Origin: Thaumasiovibrio sp043421945
GTDB lineage: Bacteria > Pseudomonadota > Gammaproteobacteria > Enterobacterales > Vibrionaceae
Assembly (NCBI GenBank): GCA_043421945.1
Contig: JBHOGO010000005.1
Coordinates: 47,355 to 111,354, forward strand
Length of the DNA: 64,000 bases
Direction of reading: 5' to 3'
Below the pieces are notes generated by a model, which saw nothing but the letters and a program-made list of their open reading frames with translations, had not been told where the DNA came from and ran no database searches. This document shows positions 25,037-33,810 of the stretch, in pieces (the first letter of the stretch is position 1; the number at the start of each line of letters is the position of its first letter). Made by a program: the position numbers and the translations under genes.

Positions 25037-25801
25037 ATGCGTCATCCTGTAGTTATGGGTAACTGGAAGCTAAATGGTAGCAAGGAGATGGTCAAGGAGT
25101 TGATCACAGGTCTGAATGCAGAACTTAACGGTGTATCAGGTGTTGATGTTGCGATTGCACCACCAGCGCTTTACTTAGCTCAAGCAGAGCAACTACTTGC
25201 TGAGAGCAACATCATTCTAGGTGCTCAAAACGTTGATGTTAACGCAAGCGGCGCGTTCACTGGTGACACATCGCCAGTAATGCTGAAAGAATTTGGTGCT
25301 AGCCACATTATTATCGGTCACTCAGAGCGTCGTGAATACCACGCAGAGTCAGATGAGTTCGTCGCGAAGAAATTTGGTTTCCTTAAAGAGCACGGTCTAA
25401 CACCTGTTCTTTGTATTGGTGAGTCTGAAGCACAGAACGAAGCTGGCGAAACTGAAGCCGTATGTGCACGTCAAATTGACGCCGTTATCAACGCACTGGG
25501 TGTTGACGCGCTAAACGGTGCCATCATTGCCTACGAACCAATCTGGGCAATCGGTACTGGTAAAGCAGCAACTGCTGATGACGCTCAGCGTATTCACGCA
25601 GCGATCCGTACTCACATTGCCGATCAAAGCGAAGAAGTCGCTAAGAACGTTGTGATTCAATACGGTGGCTCTGTTAAACCTGAAAACGCTGCTGCTTACT
25701 TCGCACAGCCGGATATCGACGGTGCTCTTGTTGGCGGCGCTTCACTAGACGCTGCTAGCTTTGCTGCTATTGCAAAAGCTGCCGCAGAAGCTAAAGCTTA
25801 A
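25037..25801 (+). CDS. tpiA: Triosephosphate isomerase
   Basis: Glycolytic interconversion of glyceraldehyde-3-phosphate and dihydroxyacetone phosphate. It has 254 residues (E. coli 255). Catalytic residues are visible: the lysine in GNWKLNGS, the histidine in IIIGHSERR, the glutamate in AYEPIWAIGTGKAA, and the phosphate loop YGGSVKPENAA. A GGAG site precedes the ATG. Codon use is strongly biased, as expected for a highly expressed gene. It is closed by a terminator at 25835 and faces pfkA. Confidence 0.98.
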   Translation: MRHPVVMGNWKLNGSKEMVKELITGLNAELNGVSGVDVAIAPPALYLAQAEQLLAESNIILGAQNVDVNASGAFTGDTSPVMLKEFGASHIIIGHSERREYHAESDEFVAKKFGFLKEHGLTPVLCIGESEAQNEAGETEAVCARQIDAVINALGVDALNGAIIAYEPIWAIGTGKAATADDAQRIHAAIRTHIADQSEEVAKNVVIQYGGSVKPENAAAYFAQPDIDGALVGGASLDAASFAAIAKAAAEAKA

Positions 25802-25834
25802 TAAAGTACTCATCGAGTTCGCACTTGAGTAATG

Positions 25835-25858
25835 ACGCGCCTAATGGCGCGTTTTTTT
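25835..25858 (+). terminator. Terminator of tpiA
   Basis: ACGCGCC / GGCGCGT with a TAAT loop and seven T. Confidence 0.93.
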
Positions 25859-25950
25859 ATTGATAATCAAATCTTTGACCACATTCCCGCTCTGAAAACA
25901 CCCATAGCAGAGAGCGCTTCAAATACGGCTTTATGTTGATGACGAGACAC

Positions 25951-25984
25951 AAAAAAACGCAGGCCCTTATCGGAAACCTGCGCT
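25951..25984 (-). terminator. Terminator of pfkA
   Basis: CGCAGG (25958-25963) / CCTGCG (25977-25982); on the minus strand a T-run follows (A-run 25951-25957). Confidence 0.85.
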
Positions 25985-26017
25985 TTATTAGACAAGCGTG
26001 CTGTCTCTAAATCACTA

Positions 26018-26980
26018 TTAGAAAAGTTTATTCGCGAGATCGTACATATCTTTTCTAAATGGACGGCGCATATTTTCAATAGCGTCGATGATATCGTGAT
26101 GAACCATCTTCTCTTCTTGAATACCGACACAACGGCCGCCTTCACCCTGTAGCAATAGTTCTACAGAGAAAGCGCCCATGCGCGAAGCTAGAACACGGTC
26201 AAACGCCGTTGGCTGGCCACCACGTTGAATGTGACCAAGAATCGTAGCTCTTGTCTCACGTCCCGTTTCGGTTTCAATATACTTGGCAAGCTCGTTAGCA
26301 TCAGTCATCAGCTCTGTAATGGCGATGATTGCATGCTTCTTACCTTTGTAGATGCCTTCTTTTACTTTCGAAAGCAGCTCTTCCTTGTTCAGGCCAACCT
26401 CTGGCGTGATGATGTATTCACAGCCACCCGCAATCGAGGCCATCAAAGTAAGATCGCCACAGTGGCGCCCCATCACTTCAACAATAGAAATACGCTGATG
26501 GGAAGATGAGGTATCACGTAAGCGGTCAATGGCATCAATAACCGTATTCAGTGCCGTCAAGTATCCGATTGTATAATCAGTTCCAGCAACATCATTATCG
26601 ATCGTGCCAGGAATACCGATACATGGGAAGCCCATCTCAGTCAACTTCTTAGCACCCATATAGGAGCCATCACCACCGATCACAACTAGCGCATCAATAC
26701 CGTGCATCTTAAGGTTTTCAATCGCTTGGGCGCGCACTTTTTCATCTTTAAACTCAGGAAAACGTGCAGAACCAAGGAATGTACCACCCTTATTGATCAC
26801 ATCTGATACGCTATTGCGATTCAGCTTCTCAATACGGTTTTGATGAAGGCCGAGATAGCCGTCATAGATACCGTAAACTTCTAAACCTTCAGACAATGCT
26901 GAGCGAACAACACCGCGTACTGCCGCATTCATACCCGGTGCGTCACCACCGCTGGTCAATACACCAATCTTCTTAATCAT
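26018..26980 (-). CDS. pfkA: 6-phosphofructokinase I
   Basis: Allosteric ATP-dependent kinase of glycolysis, tetrameric and cytoplasmic. It has 320 residues, the same as E. coli. ATP-site motifs TSGGDAPGMNAA and VIGGDGSYMGA, the catalytic PGTIDNDVAGTDYTIG and the substrate-binding MGRHCGDLTLMA are intact. The ribosome site GAGG is six bases before the ATG. Upstream lie two HexR-like 15-mers and a CRP-like site. Confidence 0.98.
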   Translation of the reverse strand: MIKKIGVLTSGGDAPGMNAAVRGVVRSALSEGLEVYGIYDGYLGLHQNRIEKLNRNSVSDVINKGGTFLGSARFPEFKDEKVRAQAIENLKMHGIDALVVIGGDGSYMGAKKLTEMGFPCIGIPGTIDNDVAGTDYTIGYLTALNTVIDAIDRLRDTSSSHQRISIVEVMGRHCGDLTLMASIAGGCEYIITPEVGLNKEELLSKVKEGIYKGKKHAIIAITELMTDANELAKYIETETGRETRATILGHIQRGGQPTAFDRVLASRMGAFSVELLLQGEGGRCVGIQEEKMVHHDIIDAIENMRRPFRKDMYDLANKLF

Positions 26981-27079
26981 GGTTACCCTCTGACGTTGGG
27001 AATTGAAAAAATTCCTTTCACGGACGACTAGGGTTCCCCTTCCTAGTCAACAGAAACAAGCCCTGATCCGCTGATAAAC

Positions 27080-27111
27080 TGTAACTTTCTTACTAATGTA
27101 GAAGTATTACA
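27080..27111. promoter_or_regulatory. Two candidate HexR sites before pfkA
   Basis: The HexR consensus is TGTARTWWWATTACA. 27097-27111 reads TGTAGAAGTATTACA (13 of 15) and 27080-27094 reads TGTAACTTTCTTACT (12 of 15). The two are 17 bases apart, 100-131 bases before the pfkA start. HexR is the central-carbon regulator of Shewanella and Vibrio relatives; control here is inferred. Confidence 0.45.
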
Positions 27112-27126
27112 ATTTTGATAAATATT

Positions 27127-27148
27127 TTTGTTGATTCACATCACAATC
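27127..27148. promoter_or_regulatory. Weak CRP-like site before pfkA
   Basis: GTTGA-TTCACA-TCACA (27130-27145), with one perfect half and one of 3 out of 5. Confidence 0.25.
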
Positions 27149-27213
27149 AAACCCGACTTTCGGGAATGAACTGTAATTATCCCATTGTTTGACTTTCATT
27201 TGCTACCAAAATG

Positions 27214-28119
27214 TTAGCAAATATCCCTTTTGTGCTCTCGTTTTGTTCCTACGGCAGAGACAGGATCTTGGTGAATCATAATATCCGCGCCAGGAAATGC
27301 GACTTCGATCAAGTCTTCAACTTGATCGGCTATACGATGGGCGTCGACAAGCTTGAGCTCATCATTGAGCTCTAAATGCAACTGGATGAACTTAACGGGA
27401 CCAGATTGACGCGTACGTAGCTGATGAACCCCTTGGACTCGAGAAATGCTACGAGCAATTTTGTAGATTTTATCGACCTCTTCAGGCGGTAACTGGCGAT
27501 CGAGTAATGTCTGCACCGCTTGGTACCCCATCTCTAGCGCCCCTTTAACGATGTATATACCGATACCAATAGCAAAAATAGCATCTGACTGCCCCCATCC
27601 CCACCAGCTCAGTCCAAGTGCAATCATAATGGCGACATTCATGTAGAGATCAGATTGGTAATGCAGAGAGTCAGCGGCAATGGCTTGGCTACCGGTTTTC
27701 TTAACCACCCATTTCTGGAAGCTCACCAAAGCAAAGGTCACAATAATGGCAAAGCCACTGACCAACACACCATAGGCCGGTTCAATAAGATCTTGGGGGC
27801 GGAATAAGCGTTCGATACCACTTAAGACAAGAAAGCATGCCGAACCACTGATAAACATGGCTTGTGCGAGGGCAGCTAAAGACTCAGCCTTGCCATGGCC
27901 AAAGGAGTGTTCTTTATCGGCAGGTTGCAGTGCATAACGCACCACGATGAGGTTAGTAATTGACGCGGCCATATCAAGCACAGAGTCAACCAATGAGGCT
28001 AGCATAGTCACGGAGCCGGTGTGCCACCACGTCACTAGTTTAACCAACATCAATAACGTCGCGACCCCGGAAGCCAACCATGCGGCTGTTTGAACCAGGC
28101 GTGCGTATTGAGAAGTCAT
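27214..28119 (-). CDS. fieF: Cation-efflux (ferrous iron/zinc) pump FieF
   Basis: Inner-membrane divalent cation/proton antiporter of the CDF family. The start at 28119 gives 301 residues (E. coli 300) and aligns MTSQYARLVQTAAWLASG with E. coli; an upstream in-frame start at 28185 would fall in the cpxP terminator. There are six transmembrane helices. Metal-site residues are visible in LVDSVLD and HYQSD, with HSFGHGKAESLAAL between them. The C-terminal cytoplasmic domain (about 210-301) holds TRQSGPVKFIQLHLEL and the metal-binding IHQDP. It is adjacent to cpxP, as in E. coli. Confidence 0.95.
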   Translation of the reverse strand: MTSQYARLVQTAAWLASGVATLLMLVKLVTWWHTGSVTMLASLVDSVLDMAASITNLIVVRYALQPADKEHSFGHGKAESLAALAQAMFISGSACFLVLSGIERLFRPQDLIEPAYGVLVSGFAIIVTFALVSFQKWVVKKTGSQAIAADSLHYQSDLYMNVAIMIALGLSWWGWGQSDAIFAIGIGIYIVKGALEMGYQAVQTLLDRQLPPEEVDKIYKIARSISRVQGVHQLRTRQSGPVKFIQLHLELNDELKLVDAHRIADQVEDLIEVAFPGADIMIHQDPVSAVGTKREHKRDIC

Positions 28120-28183
28120 AGATAGTCCATCATCTTCAATAGATGGTGACCAAGTATACACACACTGTGGCAGAGAGAAAGCC

Positions 28184-28211
28184 AAAAACGTCAGGCTAAC
28201 CTGACGTTTTT
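28184..28211 (-). terminator. Terminator of cpxP (possibly bidirectional)
   Basis: Perfect 12-bp stem AAAAACGTCAGG / CCTGACGTTTTT with a CTAA loop, 25 bases after the cpxP stop. Confidence 0.92.
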
Positions 28212-28236
28212 ATTTCAATCTTTCAGTGAGGAAAAA

Positions 28237-28746
28237 TTAGCTTTTTGGGCGGCTACGACGCTCTTCTGCTTTTTGCTCACAGCGCTCCATGCGCTCAGCT
28301 TTCAGAGTCTGTAATTCAGCTTTTTGCTCTTCCGTCAGTACACTCATCACAGCATGGCCTTGCTCTAGACGATTCAGGTGACGTTGCTGCTGTTGCTCTG
28401 TCATTTCTTCAGCTAAGGCTTGCGCTGCGGCTTCATCAAAATCAGCTGACAGCATCAACGCTTCTACCGCTTCACGGTGTGCTTTACGAGTGTCTTTGTT
28501 TTCAGCACGATCCGTTTTCATGACTTCACGCTGAGATTCGCGCAACGTCTTAAGTTCAGCTTTTTGCTCATCAGTTAGGTCTAGTTTACGCAGCAGTTTT
28601 TGAGTGCTCACTTCACAGCTACCACGACCACCTTTGTCACCGTGATGACCTTTATTACCCTGTCCACCACCAAACGCAAATGCGCTAGCAGAAGTAGCGA
28701 GTAGAGGAAGTACGATAGCAGTGGCAATAATCGTTGTCTTTTTCAT
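28237..28746 (-). CDS. cpxP: Periplasmic Cpx stress adaptor CpxP
   Basis: Spy/CpxP-family periplasmic chaperone that damps CpxA signalling. It has 169 residues. The signal peptide covers about residues 1-22 (MKKTTIIATAIVLPLLATSASA). Two LTxxQ-type motifs (LTDEQKAEL near 58, LTEEQKAEL near 138) mark the family. A Gly/His-rich stretch after the signal (GGGQGNKGHHGDKGG) and a charged C-terminus (ERRSRPKS) are notable. It is divergent from cpxRA across two CpxR boxes and ends at a strong terminator. Confidence 0.9.
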   Translation of the reverse strand: MKKTTIIATAIVLPLLATSASAFAFGGGQGNKGHHGDKGGRGSCEVSTQKLLRKLDLTDEQKAELKTLRESQREVMKTDRAENKDTRKAHREAVEALMLSADFDEAAAQALAEEMTEQQQQRHLNRLEQGHAVMSVLTEEQKAELQTLKAERMERCEQKAEERRSRPKS

Positions 28747-28827
28747 GTTTATCTCTCCAAGTTCTCAGGGGTAATCTAGTTTTGAATATCTGTTTTCTCT
28801 CGACAGGTTTAGAATAACCACTGGGAT

Positions 28828-28863
28828 GTAAACAAAAGTCTAACCAACGTAAAGATGGGTAAA
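28828..28863. promoter_or_regulatory. Tandem CpxR boxes
   Basis: GTAAA-GATGG-GTAAA (28849-28863) is a perfect GTAAA-N5-GTAAA site. GTAAA-CAAAA-GTCTA (28828-28842) is a weaker copy 21 bases away, on the same face of the helix. They sit in the cpxP/cpxR divergent promoter region. Confidence 0.85.
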
Positions 28864-29053
28864 GCTAAGTCATTGCGTCTTGGCAAACAATTCACCTTTC
28901 ATGGATACTAAGCATTAACGATAGAATATCGAAAACACCACCCACTATTCTGCCATGGAAGTTGTGCCAACTTGTTTTGTCATCCGGTTAGCCAACTCAG
29001 TGGCACCACTCGGTGATAAAACCTGCCAACCTTTACCTTGCTGAGGATAAAAT

Positions 29054-29737
29054 ATGAATACCATTTTGTTAGTCGATGATGATAAAGAGCTTCGTGATCT
29101 TCTTAGCGATATCCTCACCATGGAAGGCTTTGAAGTACTGCAAGCCAGCAATGGGCAGGAAGGGCTAGAGAAACTATCCAGCAATGTTGACCTTGTCTTA
29201 CTCGATGTCATGATGCCTCACATGAATGGCACTGATATGCTCCGTCGTCTTCGAGAAAACTATGAGACACCCGTATTAATGCTGACAGCCAAGGGTGATG
29301 AGATCGACCGCGTCTTGGGCTTAGAGCTCGGGGCTGATGACTACTTACCGAAGCCGTTTAGTGATCGAGAGCTACTGGCGAGAATGCGTGCAATCTTACG
29401 CAGAACACAAGGAAGTCAAAAATCACAACCTGACTACCTGACCTTTCAAGATATTGTCGTATACCCTGGCCGCCAAGAGGTTATTTGCCAAGAACAACAG
29501 ATAGAGATGACCGGGACTGAACTCGCATTACTGAGTTATTTTATTCAGTCGCCAGGTAAAGTGGTTTCCAAGTCAGATTTAAGCTTAGAGGTACTGGGGA
29601 AACGCTTGTCTCCCTTCGATCGCGCCATTGATATGCATGTATCTAACCTTCGAAAAAAACTCCCCGAACGCGCTGACGGTAAACCTCGCTTAAAAACACT
29701 GCGTGGCAAAGGCTACCTATTAGTTGAGGAAGGCTAA
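29054..29737 (+). CDS. cpxR: Response regulator CpxR
   Basis: OmpR-family response regulator of envelope stress. It has 227 residues (E. coli 232). The receiver domain has the acidic pocket VDDDKE, the phospho-acceptor Asp in LVLLDVMMPHMNG (about residue 51), the conserved Thr in LTAKGDE and Lys in YLPKPFSD. The C-terminal winged helix has LGKRLSPFDRAIDMHVSNLRKKLPE. The cpxA start overlaps its stop (TAATG), so the pair is coupled. Autoregulation through the upstream CpxR boxes is expected. Confidence 0.97.
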   Translation: MNTILLVDDDKELRDLLSDILTMEGFEVLQASNGQEGLEKLSSNVDLVLLDVMMPHMNGTDMLRRLRENYETPVLMLTAKGDEIDRVLGLELGADDYLPKPFSDRELLARMRAILRRTQGSQKSQPDYLTFQDIVVYPGRQEVICQEQQIEMTGTELALLSYFIQSPGKVVSKSDLSLEVLGKRLSPFDRAIDMHVSNLRKKLPERADGKPRLKTLRGKGYLLVEEG

Positions 29738-31089
29738 TGAACCTCCCCCGTATCTCGAGTTTATATGGTCGCATCTTCGCGACATTTTGGTTCACACTGC
29801 TTATCGTTGTTCTTGGGCTATTGCTCATTCCCAAACTCGATCCACGCGCAGAGCACCGAATCCCTGTCGAGCACCTCAATGAAGTGCAAAGCTCGATGAC
29901 AAAGATGTCCGAGCTACCGATGTCACTGGAAGACAAGATTCGAATGATCCGTCGGCGCCAAAAGGAGCATGACTTCCGAGCTTACTTCAGTACCCCTGAA
30001 GGAGAAGCACTAAGCAGCAGTGTCAATAATAGTAGGGCACTGAATAACTTCATATCGCTATCTTATGACCCAGAACATCCTCAACAAAAGCTCTATGGCG
30101 GTTGGATGGCTTCAGGCCCCTTCGTTCTCGAAGCGAGCGATGGCTCAGCTTATATGTACCTGTTACGAAAGTGGCGCGAGCCACCACCGTGGTTTTTAAC
30201 CCTACTCGATAAACCGTTTCAACTGCTGTTTATCACGATGCTGATCAGTACTCCCCTTCTGCTGTGGCTAGCATGGGCTGTGACCTTGCCAGCACGACGG
30301 TTACAGTATGCCGCTGAGAAAGTGAGTCGCGGTCAACTTGAGGTCGACCCTAAGCTAGAAAAAGGGCCGATAGAGTTCGTCAATACAGGCCGGAGTTTCA
30401 ACCACATGGTTCGAGCGCTCAATCAAATGATCTCAGGGCAGCAACGACTATTGTCTGATATCTCGCATGAACTACGATCCCCCTTAACACGCCTTCGTAT
30501 GGCATCGGCTTTAGCCACTCGCAAACAAGGGGAAAGCGCAGAGCTCACGCGCATTGATACCGAAGCGGATCGACTCGAAAAAATGATTGGTGAATTACTG
30601 GAACTATCGCGCATGCAGGTGAACACTCACTGTGAGTATCAAAACACCGATGCGGAATCTGTCTGGTTAGAGATGTTAAAAGACGCCCGCTTCGAAGCTG
30701 AACAATACGGCAAGGCTTTGCACTGGACTCACGTCGATAATTGGCCGCTTCATGGTCACCCAGCACTGCTCTGCTCTGCCATCGAAAATATCGTGCGTAA
30801 CGCCATCAAATACAGCCAACAAACCGTGAGTGTGCACTTTGAAATTGTCGACCAGTACATCATTGTCACTGTCGATGACGACGGCCCAGGCGTGCCTGAA
30901 AATGAGCGTGAAGATATCTTTAGGCCTTTCTATCGAGTTTCAACAGCTCGCGACCGTGATAGTGGTGGTACTGGATTAGGCCTTTCGATTACTGAAAGTG
31001 CGATTCGCCAACACAGTGGGTCCATTCAAGCTTCAGAGAGCCCTGAAGGTGGGTTGCGAGTAGTCGTAAAGCTACCCTTGCGCCATTGA
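29737..31089 (+). CDS. cpxA: Sensor histidine kinase CpxA
   Basis: Inner-membrane sensor that phosphorylates CpxR. It has 450 residues (E. coli 457). TM1 is about residues 12-31 (IFATFWFTLLIVVLGLLLI), the periplasmic domain about 32-160, and TM2 about 163-185. Then come a HAMP linker, the H box LLSDISHELRSPLTRLR, the N box NIVRNAIKYS and the G boxes VDDDGPGVP and SGGTGLGLSI. The second gene of cpxRA. Confidence 0.96.
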   Translation: MNLPRISSLYGRIFATFWFTLLIVVLGLLLIPKLDPRAEHRIPVEHLNEVQSSMTKMSELPMSLEDKIRMIRRRQKEHDFRAYFSTPEGEALSSSVNNSRALNNFISLSYDPEHPQQKLYGGWMASGPFVLEASDGSAYMYLLRKWREPPPWFLTLLDKPFQLLFITMLISTPLLLWLAWAVTLPARRLQYAAEKVSRGQLEVDPKLEKGPIEFVNTGRSFNHMVRALNQMISGQQRLLSDISHELRSPLTRLRMASALATRKQGESAELTRIDTEADRLEKMIGELLELSRMQVNTHCEYQNTDAESVWLEMLKDARFEAEQYGKALHWTHVDNWPLHGHPALLCSAIENIVRNAIKYSQQTVSVHFEIVDQYIIVTVDDDGPGVPENEREDIFRPFYRVSTARDRDSGGTGLGLSITESAIRQHSGSIQASESPEGGLRVVVKLPLRH

Positions 31090-31231
31090 CGCTTAGATTG
31101 ATAAATCATTGGATACGTCGTTGATGAGCATATTGACGACGTCATTCAATACGGTGTGATGAAGAAGATGCCGTTGCAAGCACTGCTCGCCTGCGTACAA
31201 TATGCGTTTTCCTTTACTGAGTGTCGCAACC

Positions 31232-31696
31232 ATGTTTGATATTGCGCTATACGAACCCGAGATTGCCCCGAATACCGGCAATATTATCCGCCTTACCGCT
31301 AACACTGGTGGACAGTTACACCTAATCGAACCGCTCGGGTTTGACTTAGAAGAGAAAAAGCTTCGCCGTGCCGGGCTCGATTATCGCGACTTAACCCATA
31401 TCCAACGTCACGCTAATTTTGAGAATTTCCTAAAAGCGATGGAAGGCCGTCGGTTATTTGCTTGTACCACCAAAACCACCAACTTCCATACCAATGCTAA
31501 ATTCGAGCAGGGTGATGTGTTGCTATTTGGTCCGGAGACTCGTGGTTTACCCGCTGACTTTATTGAAAGCCTGCCGCTCGCTCAGCGTCTTCGCATTCCA
31601 ATGCAACCTGATAGCCGTAGTCTTAACCTATCAAATTCAGTCGCTGTGATTGCTTACGAGGCGTGGCGTCAGTTTGATTTTGAAGGCGGCATTTAA
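31232..31696 (+). CDS. trmL: tRNA (cytidine/uridine-2'-O-)-methyltransferase TrmL
   Basis: SPOUT methyltransferase that modifies the wobble base of tRNA-Leu. The start at 31232 gives 154 residues and MFDIALYEPEIAPNTGN, aligned with E. coli MLNIVLYEPEIPPNTGN; an in-frame ATG at 31202 is possible but would add ten unmatched residues. Knot motifs: NTGNIIRLTANTG, LFGPETRGLP and IPMQPDSRSLNLSNSVAVIAYEAWRQ. It faces cysE. Confidence 0.95.
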   Translation: MFDIALYEPEIAPNTGNIIRLTANTGGQLHLIEPLGFDLEEKKLRRAGLDYRDLTHIQRHANFENFLKAMEGRRLFACTTKTTNFHTNAKFEQGDVLLFGPETRGLPADFIESLPLAQRLRIPMQPDSRSLNLSNSVAVIAYEAWRQFDFEGGI

Positions 31697-31777
31697 CACC
31701 GCCTCTCTTTATCGGGTCTGATTGTGCAACCATCGCTACATGAGAAGATATAACGCAACAAACAGACCCGTTAGCCG

Positions 31778-32596
31778 CTAAATCCCATCGCCACCAATAA
31801 ACGTCTTACTGTGACCATTGAACTGCTGATCCATGTCCATCGATGGCATATCTGACATTGGCCGCCCCACGACCTTCGCAGGCACACCTGCCACGGTCGT
31901 GTGATCCGGTACGGCGTTTAATACCACTGAACCAGACCCAATCTTGGCACCTCGACCGACTTCAATGTTACCCAACACTTTAGCGCCAGCACCTATCATC
32001 ACACCTTCGCGAATTTTCGGATGACGATCGCCACCCGCTTTACCCGTACCGCCGAGCGTCACGTCTTGCAAAATAGAAACGTCATTCTCAATCACAGCGG
32101 TTTCACCGACAACAATCCCTGTTGCATGATCGAGCATAATACCGCGCCCGATACGCGCCGCGGGGTGAATATCGACCTGACAGACCACCGAAATTTGGTT
32201 TTGAAGGTATACCGCTAATGCAATACGGCCTTGCTTCCAAAGCCAATTCGCCACACGATAGCCTTGTAGCGCATGGTAACCCTTGAGATATAGCAACGGA
32301 ATAGAGCACATTTCAACCGCAGGGTCTCGCTCGACAATCGCTTTGATATCATACGCTGCCGCTTCTGACAGCTCACAGTCACTTTGAAAAGCTTGCTCCA
32401 CAACTTCTCGGACAGCCATCGCCTGCATAGAAGGCGTTGCCAACTTATTGGCGAGAATAAAGCTCAGGGCACCCTGAAGATTATCGTGATTGAGAATCGT
32501 CGCATGATAAAAGCTCGCCAGCATTGGCTCTTGTTCAGCTTGCTGCTTCGCCTCTTGACGAACTAACTCCCACACTTGATGCTTATGGCATTCCAT
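31778..32596 (-). CDS. cysE: Serine O-acetyltransferase
   Basis: Makes O-acetylserine from serine and acetyl-CoA, the first step of cysteine synthesis. It has 272 residues (E. coli 273). The N-terminal helical domain ends in YHALQGYRVANWLW. The C-terminal left-handed hexapeptide-repeat helix carries VDIHPAARIGRGIMLDHATGIVVGE with the catalytic histidine, and LGGTGKAGGDRHPKI. The inhibitory C-terminal tail ends in GDGI; E. coli ends the same way. A terminator lies between gpsA and cysE, so it probably has its own promoter. Confidence 0.97.
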   Translation of the reverse strand: MECHKHQVWELVRQEAKQQAEQEPMLASFYHATILNHDNLQGALSFILANKLATPSMQAMAVREVVEQAFQSDCELSEAAAYDIKAIVERDPAVEMCSIPLLYLKGYHALQGYRVANWLWKQGRIALAVYLQNQISVVCQVDIHPAARIGRGIMLDHATGIVVGETAVIENDVSILQDVTLGGTGKAGGDRHPKIREGVMIGAGAKVLGNIEVGRGAKIGSGSVVLNAVPDHTTVAGVPAKVVGRPMSDMPSMDMDQQFNGHSKTFIGGDGI

Positions 32597-32723
32597 TGTG
32601 ACGTCATTACCTATTGTGATCGCTTTAGAGTAACTGTAACCAACTGGTCAAAAATTACAACGGAACTCGCTTAATCACTGCCCTTAACAGCAAAATGGCA
32701 TGAGAAGATCCAAAAAATGACAC

Positions 32724-32751
32724 AAAAAAACGCGCCATGAAGGCGCGTTTT
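32724..32751 (-). terminator. Terminator of the rhodanese-secB-gpsA operon
   Basis: On the minus strand, AACGCGCC / GGCGCGTT followed by a T-run (A-run 32724-32730), about 35 bases after the gpsA stop. Confidence 0.9.
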
Positions 32752-32784
32752 CGATGAGATGACTTAAACCAACGATAAAGCGAA

Positions 32785-33804
32785 TTAAGATTCACCCTTT
32801 TTATCGCGAGCTAAAAGATCTTTTGCAGCTTGTCGGGCATCTTTACCTTGGTATAAGACCTGATAAATTTGATCAACAATCGGCATTTCAACACCGTGGC
32901 GCTGAGCCAATGCCCATACTTCCTTGGTGTTGCGATAACCTTCCACAACCTGACCAATATCGTCTTGTACGCTGTGAACATCACCACCTTGACCTAAACC
33001 CAAACCAAAACGACGATTTCGTGATTGGTTATCAGTACAGGTCAAAACAAGGTCGCCCAATCCAGCCATCCCCATAAAGGTTTCTTGTTGTGCACCCAGT
33101 GCAGCACCAAGACGGCACATTTCAGCTAAACCACGAGTGATTAACGCCGTTCGAGCATTCGCACCAAAGCCAATGCCATCTGACATGCCAGCGCCAATAG
33201 CGATAACATTCTTCACGGCACCACCTAGCTGCATCCCAATGAAATCACTATTGCTATAAACGCGGAACGTTTTGCTACAGTGAATGGTCTCTTGCAGATC
33301 GGTAACAAACTCAGCGTTTGTCGAAGCGACAGAAATAGCCGTCGGCATACCTGACGCTAACTCTTTAGCAAACGTAGGACCAGACAATACCGCCAACGGC
33401 GTACTATCACCCAGCTGCTCGAAAGCGACATCTTGCAATAAGCGTCCGGTTTCGGGCTCAAGGCCTTTTGTCGCCCAGCATAAGCGTGAATTATCACGCA
33501 AATGCGGCTTCACTTGGCCAAGAACCAAACCAAAGACATGACTAGGCACAACCAACAAAAGGTCACGGCTAGACTGTACTGCCTGCTCAAGATCGCTCGT
33601 CACAATCAACGACTCAGGAAAATCGACACCAGGCAAAAATGCCTCATTACGGCGGTCAATTTCCAGCTGGGCCATATGTTCAGGCTCATGTCCCCACAAC
33701 ACTACGTTCGCACCATCTCGCGCTAACGAGATAGCTAAGGCGGTGCCGTAGGAGCCAGCACCAAGTACCGCCATGGTAATCGTGCTGTTAGTCATCTCAC
33801 TCAT
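32785..33804 (-). CDS. gpsA: Glycerol-3-phosphate dehydrogenase [NAD(P)+]
   Basis: Makes sn-glycerol-3-phosphate from dihydroxyacetone phosphate for phospholipid synthesis. The start ATG at 33804 lies six bases after the secB stop and gives 339 residues, as in E. coli; the TTG directly next to the secB stop is less likely. The Rossmann motif VLGAGSYGTALA, VPSHVFG, WATKGLE, SGPTFAKELA, GGAVKNVIAIGAGMSDG (catalytic lysine) and TCTDNQSRNRRFG are intact. It is co-transcribed with secB. Confidence 0.97.
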   Translation of the reverse strand: MSEMTNSTITMAVLGAGSYGTALAISLARDGANVVLWGHEPEHMAQLEIDRRNEAFLPGVDFPESLIVTSDLEQAVQSSRDLLLVVPSHVFGLVLGQVKPHLRDNSRLCWATKGLEPETGRLLQDVAFEQLGDSTPLAVLSGPTFAKELASGMPTAISVASTNAEFVTDLQETIHCSKTFRVYSNSDFIGMQLGGAVKNVIAIGAGMSDGIGFGANARTALITRGLAEMCRLGAALGAQQETFMGMAGLGDLVLTCTDNQSRNRRFGLGLGQGGDVHSVQDDIGQVVEGYRNTKEVWALAQRHGVEMPIVDQIYQVLYQGKDARQAAKDLLARDKKGES

Positions 33805-33810
33805 AGTCAA

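Noticed and set aside
28184..28290. CpxQ-like small RNA from the 3' end of cpxP
   Set aside because: The terminator and short 3' UTR would allow it, but no conserved seed could be recognised by eye, so it is not claimed.
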